A DNA stretch of 64,000 nt. It comes from Aquilaria yunnanensis (lineage: Eukaryota > Streptophyta > Magnoliopsida > Malvales > Thymelaeaceae). The notes beneath the pieces were generated by a model. The model was given only the letters and a program-made list of their open reading frames with translations, made no database searches and was not told the origin of the DNA. Location: contig CM077599.1 in the NCBI GenBank assembly GCA_039654915.1, positions 67,982,001-68,046,000 of the forward strand, written 5' to 3'. Numbering within the stretch: position 1 is the stretch's first letter; every line of letters begins with the position of its first letter. Below are positions 23,638-34,804 of the stretch, piece after piece. The position numbers were made by a program, and so were the translations under genes.

Positions 23638-26496
23638 TGTGGCAACGTGTGGGTTTTCTGGAGTCGCCACCAATCTATTTCACCTAGGTCGATTGGTCAC
23701 CTTAAAATTGGTCTGCAAGAGTTCGGGGATTCGGGAGTACGGTTACGTTAAAACAACTTTGTTAAAACGCCCAAAAATCGGTACCTTAGTTGATTTCAAT
23801 TTTGTTTTGCTTTGCTTAAAAAAATATTCAGTTAATTTTCAAACTAGAAATTTTAACTGAATTAATCGGATGTGGATTTTTAAATTAATACCGGTTTAAA
23901 AATCTTTAGTAATTAATTTGTATAAAAATTTGATATTTCCGAACCATGGACTCTACCGAGTCACCTGGACACGGAAGTTTTAATTCCGAACCATGGACTC
24001 TGCCGAGTCACCCGGACACGGAATTTGACGAAATTTTAAATAATTTAATCCATATCCTAAAATATAGATTTTTATCTTTATATTTATTTTTATTCAATTT
24101 AAAAAAATTGATATTTTCCAAACCGTGGATCCTGCCGGATCATTCGGATATGGAAATTAAAATTTTAATTAATTATTTATTTAATGAATTTTAGTAATAA
24201 TTTTTATTGGATTTTATTATTATTTTATTATTTTTCTTGAATTTTTAATTATTATTACTTTAAAAATATATTTAAAAAAAAAACAGAATTGATTTTTTGT
24301 TGTATCTTTAGAATTATTCAATTATGATTTTTTAATAATTTTAATAAAAGGTTAGTTTTTTTTAAAGAAATAAAAATTGATGTTTCAAAATAATGAAGAT
24401 TTGAAATAATGAAGGATGGGGATTTTTGTTTGAAAAAGATTTTTTTGATAGCCTTAAAAATGAAGAAAGTTAATTATTCACATAAAAACTTCTTTTTTTT
24501 TTCATTTATAATTAGTTATTATTTACTTATTTATTTTATTTATTATTAAATAAGTGAAATAAATTTTATCATGAAGTAAAATTTTGGCATAAAGGAAAAT
24601 TAAATAAAGTAAAGTAAAGGGGAGGTTTTTTTTTTAGTTTAGACATAAAAAAATGCATAAAATAACACATGTAAACATATAAATGAATATTAAAAGATAA
24701 TAAATAAATAAATAAAGTGGGGCTTTTTGACCATCCACTTAAAAAATAAATAAATATGAGGTATAACCTTCTATGAATTATAAAAGTTAGCAAGAGTTAG
24801 TAAAGTTAGATGTTAATATTAATGACAATAATAATAAAAGTTAGTAATGTTAGTTGAGTTAATTGTTAACAATAATAACAACAATAATAATAAAAGTTAG
24901 TAAAGTTAGTAAGTTAGTAAGTTAATAATGATAATAACAATAATAAAAGGTTAGTAAAGTTAGTAAGTTAGTAACAATAATAATAATAAAAGGTTAGTAA
25001 AGTTAGTAAGTTAGTAAGTTAATAACAACAGTAATAAAAGTTAATAATGATAATAATAATAAACAAGTAAAATATAAAAGGAAAGTTAGTAATTAATTCT
25101 CTGCAAGAATAAAATAAAAGGTTAGTGACTCAATAGAAATAAATTGAAAAGATGAAGGGCGAAAGCTGAATTTTACCTAGGAACTAAAATTTCTAATTCT
25201 CCAGGAAACGCGGACGCGACGAACGCGCGCGAGGGAGGAGGCAGCTGGCGGCCAGGCGAGCGGCGGCGAGGGCGCGGAGGGGTGACGGCAGGGGCGACGG
25301 CGGCGCGGGACGACAGGGGCGGCGAGATCAACGGCGACGGCAAAGGCAGGAAACACGGAGCGGACGTGAGAGCGACGGCGACGGCGACGGCGACGGGGAC
25401 GGCAGGGGAAACGACAGCGACGGCGACGGAGTGGGAAGAAACAGGAGAGGTGGCCGGCAGCGATGGAGGGAAATTGACGACGCGAGGAAAGCGTCTGACG
25501 GCGTGGCGAACGGAGGATCCGGCTGGCGGCGTGACGAACGGAGGGTAACGCCAGTGACGGGAACGACAGCGGCGTCGCGTCCGGCGAAGTGAAGGTTCCT
25601 GGACTCGTTGACAGCACGGCAATTGACAGGGGCTGCTGAAGGTGACGATGTGAGGACGGAGCGGGGAACGGTGAAGGATTGACAGCATGAAGACGACTAC
25701 GGTGACGACGTGGTGGAACGCGAACGGAGACGGAGGAGATGGAATCAGAGAGTTATACGAGAGAGAGAGATAAATGAATTTGGAGACAGAGAGAGAGAGA
25801 GTGGGGAGAGCAGCCTGCGATGGAGAAAAGTGAGTCTTTAGGCCAGAGAGCTCAGCGAATGAGAGAAGAGAAAGAGAGAGATTCGAAAGACAGAAGGCAA
25901 ACAGAGAGCAGGCGGGGAGGAGAGGGAGAGAAGGCCAAGTCACGAAAGAGGGAGAGGCAGAAAAGTGAGCAGGCTGAAGGGAGAGGGAGACGAGCCCGAG
26001 CCAGTCTGCCAATATTGAGAGAGAGAGAGCTCTCATCTGTGAGAGGAGGGAAGATTTTTTTTGTTAGAGAGCAGAGCTCTCGTTGCCAGTAGGAGAGAAG
26101 CGAGAGTGAGAGGATAAGATTTTTGCTGGCTAGGGACCAGAGAGAGAGAAGTGAGATCCGGAAGGGATAAGTGAGGGAGATCTGTCGGTAGAGATAAGCG
26201 ATTGATTGCCTTCAAGAGAACCACCTCCCCCAGTTAATAATTCTCCCCAGAAGAATCGAGAAAGAGAGCAGGTAAGATATTTTTATTTTTTTTATTATTA
26301 TTTATTTTTATATTATTACATTTCTTATACACACACATATTATATATACATATATATATATTATTTTAAAACTAACAAAATGCCCCTCAAACTATTTAAC
26401 TAAATTTTAAAAAAAAATTTAAAAAAAAATTTTCTTTTTTTTTTTATTAATAATTAAAAAAATTTTAAAAGGGGCGGACGAAATTGGGTGTCAACA
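23638..26496 (-). repeat. LTR, 3' copy in element orientation
   Basis: It matches 41427-44263 along its whole length, with small indels such as a longer GTTAGTAA array and a much shorter TA run. Contents, minus orientation: TGTTGACACCC start, AT-rich block, TA repeat, CT/GA-rich block (about 26250-25750), a strikingly GC-rich CpG-dense block (about 25600-25190), an ACTAAC repeat zone, poly-A/T stretches, then three related 14-base hairpins (24128-24141, 23996-24009, 23949-23962) near the end. Confidence 0.9.
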
Positions 26497-26511
26497 GCTG
26501 CCCCCCTTTGC
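26497..26511 (-). other. Polypurine tract next to the 3' LTR
   Basis: Minus strand reads CAAAGGGGGGCAG directly before the TGTTGACACC start of the LTR. This is the expected place for the purine-rich primer of plus-strand DNA synthesis. Confidence 0.75.
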
Positions 26512-26559
26512 ATGCCTCATGGGACATGACGCATGCAAAGTCGTTACCAAATTTCGTTC

Positions 26560-27051
26560 GACCTTAACTAGGCATTGAGAACCTTCTCGCCGCCTACACT
26601 CTGAGGTTAAGGAACCTTCCTTAGAACCTTTACGATAGGAACCTGCCTATCGTTGAAGAAAAATTGGTTGATTGATTGTTTGAGTTTGAGGTTAAAGAGA
26701 TGTCTATAGAACCTCGGCGATAGGAGCTGTCTCATCGTTAAAGGAAAATTGATTGATTGAATTTGAGGCTAAGGGTCCTACCTTAGAACCTCTGTGATAG
26801 GAACCTTCTTATCGTTGGAAAAAAATTGATTAATTGATTTTGAGGCTAAGGGCCCTACCTTAGAACCTCTACGATAGGAACCTTCCTATCATCAGAGAAA
26901 AATTGAGTAATTGATTTTGAGGCTAAGGGTCCTACCTTAGAACCTCTACGATAGGAACCTTCCTATCGTTGAAGAGAAATTGGTTGATTGGATTTGAGGC
27001 TAAGGGCCCTACCTTAGAACCTTGACGATAGGAACTCTCCTTGTTACACCC
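26560..27051 (-). repeat. Continuation of the hairpin array, about 77-bp units
   Basis: Related units (GAGGCTAAGGG...ACCTTAGAACCTCTACGATAGG...CCTATCG) recur with about 77-base spacing (for example 26842 and 26919). This is the other half of the array at 31281-32560, separated from it by the 4.2-kb insertion. Here the second hairpin is kept and the first is looser. Confidence 0.8.
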
Positions 27052-30000
27052 GGAAAGTGATGAATGATAAATTACCGGGTTAAGTGGATTAGTGGCATAA
27101 ATAGTTTCCTAATTTGGAAACTTAGCGAAATTATTTGTAGAGACTTTGAATTATTTATGGAATGGGCATTAATGAGTGTTGGACACTCTAAGAATTATGC
27201 TTGGCTAAGGCCAAGAGTTTGGGTGATAAAAAATGGCAAGTTTGGAAGTTGAGGGACTCAATTGCACAAAGAAAAGTTGGGTGGGAGGACTCAATTGCAA
27301 AGTTGGAGAAAGATGGAGGACCAAGTGAGTAATTTGGCCATTTTTCATGAAAAATATATGCATGGCCGGCCACCCCATGTTACCAATTTAAAATTGGCCT
27401 ACTACACATTCCACTCATAATTATTTAATCCCTCCACTACATCCTCTACTCACCAATTAAATATTACCCCACTTACTTTTGTCCCCCACTTTCCCAATTT
27501 GACTATTCTATTACCCATACTTTGTCTCCCACTACAAATCCCACTCACCATATTTTAATCACCCACTTACATTGTCTCCCACTTTACATTATTTAATTCT
27601 CCCCACCATCACTTGTCCAAGCAATGCTTTAATGAGCATTTGACTTATTCTCCCACCTTTTTTATTCAAAATTCGGCCATACCTCCAAATTATGCATTTG
27701 ATATGCATTTTGGGTGCATTTCACTTCATTTAGCACCATGACCACCCACCTTCTTTGAATATACGTTTAATGCACATTTAGAATGCATTTGAGTTTCATT
27801 TCTCTTTCATTTGCAAGTGCATAACCGGCCATCACTCCCACTTTCATTTCATTTTCATTTCCACTCTCTCTCTAGCACCAAAAGTTCTCCCTTCTCTCTA
27901 AGTTCCAGCCATGGTGTTCTTCAAACTCCATCTCCTTCTTTCTTCATCTAAGATTCGGCCATAGCTAGAAATGCATGTTCTTGCACATGCAAACATATTT
28001 TCTTGAAGCTTTCAAGCTCCTAAACCCATCTAGACCAAGAACAAAGTGAGAAATCAAAGAAAACCCATGAAGAAATGCTTGTGAAGTTTCGGCCATATGG
28101 ATAAAATGGTGTTCTTGAGCTCACCTCAAGAGCTCCTTACATGCATGGCATTTCTAAGCCATGAAGAGCAAGAAGATGAAGACAAACTCCAAGAAAGTGA
28201 AGCTCAAGTTTCGGCCATTTAAAGGTTGTAAGTGAACCAAGTTTTTCTTGGTAGTTTCATGTATTTTGAGCTAGATGCTACTCTCTAATGACTTGGCCAT
28301 GTTGGATTTTTGCAAGGAAATCAAGTGGATATTTCGGCCATGGAAGGATATTGTTGTTCTTGAGCTCAACTCAAGAGCTCTTTATATGCATGGCACTTTT
28401 AAGCCATGGAAAGTAAGGATGGAGGTTTCGGCCATGAGTATACATGGCATTTGGAGGCATGAAACCAAGTGTTCTTGGTGCCTCAAGGCTTGTATGGCCA
28501 TTCCAAGGAAGGAAACAAGCAAAAGATGAAAGAAAAGCAAGAGGAAAGTTTCGGCCAAGTGTGAATCTTGGCATGCATGGACATTTTTCCAAGTGTTCTT
28601 GGTATCATTAAAGTCCTTGTGAATATACAAGACAATGGCAATAAGTTGGATGCAAAAAGGAGAATTTTGTAAGCTATGGAAGTACTAGAAGATTCGGCCA
28701 AGTAGTAATCTTGGCATACATAAGTTTAAACCATGTGTTCATGGTAGTACAAGTGTTCTTATGAACATGCAAAGTGTTAGCCAAGTGTTCTTGGCATAAA
28801 TGGTCCTTAGAAAACTTGTGGGACTAATTTGAGCAAAAAAAAGAAATGATGGGGCTATGTGGGCCAAAAGTTAAATTTGAAGACCCAAATTGAAAACCAA
28901 GTGTTCTTGGTCCATAAATTATGAAATGGGCTATTTTGGGCCATAATGGCATTATTGGCAAATGGGCTAAATCCTGAAAAGGTTAATATAGGCCCAAGTC
29001 CTAAAAAGGTTAATATGGGCCTAAATGATAAGTTGGGCCAAGTCTAGAAAAGGAATTAAAAGGCCAAGTGGGCCTAAGAAAATAAACAGGCCAAGTAAGC
29101 CTGAGTTCCTGGAAAGGCCAAGTTAGGCCAGAATTTCAGAAAAGGCCAATGTAGGCCTGAGTTTACAGAAAATTTGGGCCTCAGTTCACAAAAAGGCTAA
29201 GTGGGTCTTTACCTCCTTAAGTGAGGTTGAGTAAGTTAAACCAAGTATGCTTGGTAAATTATGGTTCTCTTGTTTAATAGAAAGCAATTAAGTAACTTGT
29301 TAGTATTTTGGGCTTTATAGGTCCATTAAGGAAATGACAAAGTTCCAACAACAAACAAAGCAAAGCAAAGGCAATAAGCAAAAGGTTACACCAATGGTGG
29401 TAAGGATCCTTTACTCACTTATTGCATGGTGTACTTCCATGATATTGTTTGTGAGTATAAATGCCCCTATGTGATGGTCATAGAACCAAGTGACCATAGG
29501 TGTGCAGCGGGTTAGTTGTTCTTTGTGTGAGGGCTCATGTTACTTTCCTAGTTTAATAATTGGGCACGTAAGTGCATAATTGATGAAGTATCATTACTTC
29601 GGCAACTTTGGGCACGTAAGTGCATATTGGACGAGGATTGTTGCTTCGGCAACTATGGATATGAATAATGGGCATTTGTGGATATATATATGGTTTGATT
29701 AACTAATCAATATAAAGGCAAGTGTTAGAGTTTATAGTAAGAATGGCCAACTTACTATGTAACTCGGAGCTCTAGGGGAACGGGTGGTATGATTAAGAAG
29801 GAGAATTGAGGTTTAAAGCCTTGGACACTTGCTAGAGGTGCCAGTGGTGCCAGGGGTGCCATTGGTGCCAGTACTGCCAGTCTGGCCAGGGGTGCCAGTA
29901 GTGGGTGGCAGTAGTGATTGCCCAGGAAAGCTTATGGTTGAGTGCGTGTGTTGTGTGCTTCTCTGAACCGTTGTTGTTTGTGCATGCTGACCCAAATTAT

Positions 30001-31280
30001 TATTATTATTGTTGTTGCTGCTCTTGTGCTGTATCTTGTGTTTTCTTTGTTTTAGTGTTTTCCTTTGCAGGAACAGGATTATTTGCCATGATATTCTTGG
30101 CTTGGATTTATTTGCCATGATATTCTTGGAATGGGATTTAATTGCCATGACATTCTTGGCTTAAGAATAGGCTTTGGAAGCCATATGTGACTACGAAAGT
30201 CACGAGAGATTACCTCATTCTGATTTGGCATTACCATTACGTTCTTGGCACAATTTTGGCTTTTTAAGCCGGATATGACTACGAAGGTCATGAGTTACTT
30301 ACCTCACACCTGGATCCTTACTGAGTTTTATAACTCACCCGCCCTTCTTTATTTTTTTCAGGAAGTGGATTGGATGTCTTGATAGATCAAGTAGGGAGTA
30401 CTAGAGTACTCGTTATGTTTTGCTAAAGGGTTGGGTATGAGTTTAGTGTTGCTTAATATATTCATTTGACTCTAAGTGACTTATGTGGTATATTTTACTT
30501 GCGGAACAAGCTAATGGTTTGGACTTCCTTGTGCAGGCTTGTGGAGTCTAGAAGTTGTGGGAACAAGGTCTATTAAGCTGGAATGAGTTCCAGGTTATGA
30601 GTTAAAGTTTGGGTAGACATAAGAACTTGGTCTGTAAAACCTAAACTTAACTAGTTATGGACATATAGAATCCTTGGTATGTTTTCCAAGTAGGAGATGC
30701 TTGTTAGATGCACATTGTGATCATGATTATCTTAGGATGAATTTTGATGAAATGCCATGATGGATATTCATGTTATGTGTACTAGACTTGGCTGATGCTC
30801 ATGGATATATAAATGTGGTTTTCAAAGTTGAAAATGAGATGGGCTTCTTTGTTGCCATGCATTGGATTAGTACACTTGATGGACACACATCCTATGCACT
30901 TAATGGATTAAGTGTATGCTTTGCTTGAATTGCAAGTATGATTTGCTGATTATGTGTGTAACTAAGGGAAGACTTCCAGTGAATCTGGATTTATTGGATT
31001 TCGTTGAAATGGCATCTAAAGACTTGTGTGTGTAACCGGCTAAGTGGTAAAGTCCATAAATGGAATACTAGAATTCCACATAGGTATTAGCTCGTTCCTG
31101 GAGAGCACCCTGACAACACATTGAAAGTATTTAAGTAACAAGCTAGTACCAGAATAGATCCTGGAGTCACGCCGTAGGTGCTCATAACTAGCTAATAAAG
31201 CCCCTTCAGTATGAATAACTTCCGCTGCATTAATCTGATAATCGGGCCCAGATGGGCCAGGGGCAGTTTGGGGCGTGACA
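27052..31280 (+). mobile_element. 4.2-kb solo LTR of another (Ty3-gypsy-like) element, nested
   Basis: It starts TGTTACACCCGG and ends GGGGCGTGACA, with a perfect 5-base duplication CTCCT at 27047-27051 and 31281-31285. It therefore inserted into the hairpin array. The TGTTACACCC/GGGCGTGACA ends, a TTCCGCTGCATT motif and an AATAAAG near the 3' end resemble large LTRs of Tekay/Del-like plant elements. There is no gag or pol inside, so it is either a solo LTR or an LTR-like non-autonomous unit. Recurrent TTCGGCCA and CCAAGTGTTCTTGG motifs fill 27660-28900, and a TGCCAG-rich minisatellite lies at about 29835-29910. Confidence 0.75.
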
Positions 31281-32560
31281 CTCCTATCGTTGAAAGTTTG
31301 AGGTTAAGGGCCTTACCTTAGAACCTCTGCGATAAGAACTCTCTTATCATTGAAGAAAAATTGATGATTGATTGTTTGAGGTTTAAGGAACTCTCCTTAG
31401 AACCTCGACGATAGGAACTCTCCTATCGTTAGAAATTTGATTGAATGAGGCTTAAGAAACTCTTCTTAGAACCTCGACGATAATAACTTTCCTATCGTTG
31501 GAAATTTGATTGAAATGAGGCTTAAGGAACTCTCCTTAGAACCTCGACGATAATAACTTTCCTATCGTTGGAAATTTGATTGAAATGAGGCTTAAGGAAC
31601 TCTCCTTAGAACCTCGACGATAGGAACTTTCCTATCGTTGGAAATTTCATTGAATGAGGCTTAAGGAACTCTCCTTAGAACCTCGACGATAGAAACTCTC
31701 CTATTGTTGAAAATTTCATTGAATGAGGCTTAAGGAACTCTCCTTAGAACCTCGACGATAGGAACTTTTCTATCATTGGAAATTTCATTGAATGAGGCTT
31801 AAGGAACTCTCCTTAGAACCTCGACGATAGGAACTCTCCTATCGTTGAAAATTTGATTGAATGAGGCTTAAGGAACTCTCCTTAGAACCTTGACGATAGG
31901 AACTTTCCTATCGTTGGAAATTTCATTGAATGAGGCTTAAGGAACTCTCCTTAGAACCTCGACGATAGGAACTTTCCTATCGTTGAAAATTTCATTGAAT
32001 GAGGCTTAAGGAACTCTCCTTAGAACCTCGACGATAGGAACTTTCCTATCGTTGGAAATTTAATTGAATGAGGCTTAAGGAACTCTCCTTAGAACCTCGA
32101 CGATAAGAACTTTCCTATCGTTGGAAATTTGATTGAATGAGGCTTAAGGAACTCTCCTTATCATTGGAAATTTGATTAAATGAGGCTTCAGGAACTCTCC
32201 TTAGAACCTCAATGATAGGAACTCTCCTATCGTTGGAAATTTGATTGAATGAGGCTTAAGGAACTCTCCTTAGAACCTCGACGATAGGAACTTTCCTATT
32301 GTTGGAAATTTGATTGAATGAGGCTTAAGGAACTCTCCTTAGAACCTCGACGATAGGAACTTTCCTATCGTTGAAAATTTGATTGAATGAGGCTTAAGGA
32401 ACTCTCCTTAGAACCTCGACGATAGGAACTTTTCTATCGGTGGAAATTTAATTGAATGAGGCTTAAGGAACTCTCCTTAGAACCTCGACGATAGGAACTT
32501 TCTTATCGTTGAAAATTTGATTGAATGAGGCTTAAGGAACTCTCCTTAGAACCTCTAGCG
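31281..32560 (-). repeat. 69-bp hairpin tandem array (element 3' UTR), about 18 copies
   Basis: The unit starts AGGCTTAAGG and repeats every 69 bases, for example at 31864 and 31933. Each unit has two inverted repeats: AAGGAACTCTCCTT and CGATAGGAACTTTCCTATCG, so each could fold as two small hairpins. Units vary slightly and one near 32150 has lost a segment. Tat/Ogre elements are known to carry tandem repeats between pol and the 3' LTR. Confidence 0.85.
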
Positions 32561-33072
32561 AAATTTATATGAAAACAATTGAAATTGGAAAAATTTCCTT
32601 CGAAAGTGTGGATCTTCATAATAGGCGAGTGCAAAAATTTAGACTTCGATAAGATGAGTGAATCTTGATGATGACAATAACACTGACAAATTATGTAAAG
32701 GGAACAGATGTTTGGAATCAATATCCAAGGTTTCATCTAATATTTTCTTCAATAAATATAGATTCCCTTGTGAGATATGTCATCCAAATAAGGTTGAAGC
32801 TTAACTACCCCAAAATGTCATGCCTAGTAGACCTAATAGGATGCGTCTCAAGAGGAATAAAAATTACTCTTTACTCAGCCATTCCAACCTAAAGGCATTG
32901 TCCTATGGTTTTAATATCAGCATGAACGAAACTATCTTATAAGATAACGAAATTCCCTGAAAAGAAAAACTGAAATACGAAAGAAAATGCTGATAATAAA
33001 ACTAAAGGACAAGAAAAATGGATCGGATCGCTTCTTCTTCCACAATACTTCAACAGGGTGAGTAGAGGACAA
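32560..33072. other. Short spacer between LOG copy and hairpin array
   Basis: No gene or clear repeat. In element orientation it would be the 3' flank of the LOG copy. Small ATG frames here look random. Confidence 0.4.
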
Positions 33073-33700
33073 TTATAGGATCAAACTGGTCGGGAAAGAC
33101 TGTCGTGTCCAGTCTATTTGAATCATTGCTGGATCTGGTTCAGGAACAAAAGCTTGCATTTTATCTAGCAATTCTTCAGCAGTTGTTGCGGATATTATGA
33201 TTCGTCGTGCCACTCTTGATATGAAATTCTTCTGCATAGCATAATCCACAAAAGCTATCAGACCTGTAAAGAAATTGTTAACATTCAACAGCCCAATGGG
33301 TTTCTTATGCAAATTAAGTTGGGCCATGGAAGCAATTTGAAAGACTTCTCCCAGTGTGCCAAAACCACCTGGTAGAGCGATAAAAGCATCAGCATTTAAA
33401 AGCATTTGTAACACACGCTCTTGCAAATTTTTAACCACTAATTCTTCTCCAATCGTGCCCCCAGAAACAAATTTCAAAGGTCCAGGGATGATGCCCAAAA
33501 CTTGACTTCCTCCTAAAGATGCTGCTGATGCTACACCTCTCATTAATCCGACGCTACCTCTTCTATAAACTAAATGTATTTTTCACTCAGCTAATACTCT
33601 ACCCGTGATTGGCTGCCTTTAAGTACTCTTCATCTTTTCCAGGAAAAGCCCCAGAAAATACACAAATACTTCGGGATTTACGAGTTGAGGTTTCCTCTAT
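33073..33700 (-). pseudogene. Intronless LOG-like (cytokinin riboside 5'-monophosphate phosphoribohydrolase) copy, broken
   Basis: LOG enzymes release active cytokinin from its nucleotide. Visible blocks are SICVFSGAFPGKDEEYLKAA, IHLVYRRGSVGLMRGVAS (usual VYGGGSVGLMG), GGSQVLGIIPGPL and the catalytic PGGFGTLGEV (canonical PGGxGTxxE), then LNLHKKPIGLLNVNNFF to the end at 33073. Damage: the likely start ATG is ATA at 33698-33700, a frameshift lies between KAAN and GRVLAE (about 33605), and a TGA is at 33583-33585. Plant LOG genes normally have several introns and none are present here, so this is probably a retrocopy. It lies in sense orientation inside the retrotransposon, behind a TATA box and tandem array. 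Confidence 0.85.
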
Positions 33701-33728
33701 TCCTATCCTTACCCTTGTGAGAAAAGAG

Positions 33729-33744
33729 GATATATTTATAGAGA
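33729..33744 (-). promoter_or_regulatory. TATA box of the LOG-like copy
   Basis: Minus strand reads CTCTATAAATATATCC, about 35 bases before the presumed original start codon position (33700). With the repeat array just upstream it forms a compact promoter-like unit. Confidence 0.55.
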
Positions 33745-33796
33745 TGAAGAGATAAGGCAATAATTTTATTTTCAAGAATGGATACATTATTGCCAG

Positions 33797-34100
33797 CTAT
33801 TCACAGTAGTCATGAGTATGACTCTGATCAGGTATGGGTATACTATCGTTAAAAGAGGAGGAAAATTTTCAAAATAGCTGCTAGCATGTACAGTAGTCAC
33901 TACTGTAGCTTACGTCAGGAGTAGGTACGTGATTGTCGGAAGAGAAGGAAAATTTCAAAAGTGGCAGCTATATACAGTAGTCATAACTGTAGCTCATGTC
34001 AGGAGTGGGTACATTATTGCCAAAAGGGGAGGAAAATTTTAAAAGTGACAGCTAGCATGTACAGTAATCGTTACTTTGGTTCACGTCTTCCACTGGCTTT
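33797..34100 (-). repeat. About 86-bp tandem repeat upstream of the LOG-like copy
   Basis: ACAGTARTC recurs at 33802, 33890, 33974 and 34061 (spacing 88, 84, 87). One unit contains the perfect 17-base palindrome ACAGTAGTCACTACTGT (33890-33906), followed by CTTACGTCAG, i.e. TGACGTAAG on the minus strand, the as-1 half-site bound by TGA bZIP factors. The array lies between the end of the virus-like ORF and the start of the LOG copy. Confidence 0.7.
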
Positions 34101-34126
34101 ACGTCCAGTAACGGCTTCAATGCCTT

Positions 34127-34675
34127 CTATGAATTGGCAATTTGCATCCCTTCCAGTTTTCTTACAAACTGACAAACAAGGTCGTTTAAAGTCAGATTTC
34201 TAAGACTGTAATGATCTCGTTCTTTTTGGAAAGTCATCCATAAACCGACAATCTCAAATTGCACAATTCCACAAGAGTGTGCTTCAAGAGTCTCTCGGAT
34301 ATCCTCCAGAGATTTCTTACGCAGGCAATTCTTAATGAATTTTCTTTTATCTTCACGATTTCTGGAGATTATCTCTGAAGAACGACATTTAGTGCCGCCA
34401 ATCCACCATCCACAATTATGACAGATGCCTAGCCTCCTCGCTCTTCTCTTTTTGGCATAAGCGCTTTTACCAAAGCCGGGCATACGGGGGAAGAATGCAT
34501 CTGGAACTTCACCAGCCGACCGAACCTTAGCTTCAATTAGCCACCGCACATTATCAGGAATACCTTTGTGCATAAATACTCTAAATCGTTCACATCTAGC
34601 TTGATAAATCTTTTTAAGAACATTTATTGGGAGGGAAGGAAAGTACTTTCGCAGGGCAGAAAGAGTAGAATCCAT
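34127..34675 (-). CDS. Cysteine-rich nucleic-acid-binding protein-like ORF (Betaflexiviridae type), 182 aa, intact
   Basis: Intact frame. The N-terminal part has LPINVLKKIYQ (15-25), then GFGKSAYAKKRRARRLGICHNC (67-88). This is a basic patch (KKRRARR, 75-81) running straight into C-x2-C-x8-C (C85, C88, C97), followed by an SRN...FIKNC stretch. This layout is the one seen in the small 3'-proximal nucleic-acid-binding/silencing-suppressor proteins of carlaviruses and relatives, from memory of the family and not from a search. Those are usually 90-140 aa; this one has about 65 extra C-terminal residues. It lies inside a Tat/Ogre element, downstream of a TGACG-rich tandem array, and stays open while gag, protease and the LOG copy are broken. 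Alternatives: an unrelated retrotransposon extra ORF with a convergent zinc motif. Confidence 0.55.
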   Translation of the reverse strand: MDSTLSALRKYFPSLPINVLKKIYQARCERFRVFMHKGIPDNVRWLIEAKVRSAGEVPDAFFPRMPGFGKSAYAKKRRARRLGICHNCGWWIGGTKCRSSEIISRNREDKRKFIKNCLRKKSLEDIRETLEAHSCGIVQFEIVGLWMTFQKERDHYSLRNLTLNDLVCQFVRKLEGMQIANS

Positions 34676-34804
34676 TGATAAAAGAAGAATTTGAGAGAAA
34701 AGATGAAGAAATCAGTTATTGTAGGAAACTGAAATAACCGACTATGAAAGTCACGGAGTACCGTATCCGCTACTTAACCGAAAAAATGGAGCCAACTTTT
34801 TGAC

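Noticed and set aside
25173..26036. Long minus-strand Ser/Pro/Arg-rich frames (also 42914-43681) as genes
   Set aside because: They lie in the GC- and GA-rich part of both LTRs, are low-complexity, overlap each other in two frames and match no known domain.
31281..32560. CRISPR array or centromeric satellite
   Set aside because: Units are contiguous with no spacers. The position between cargo genes and polypurine tract marks it as element 3' UTR.
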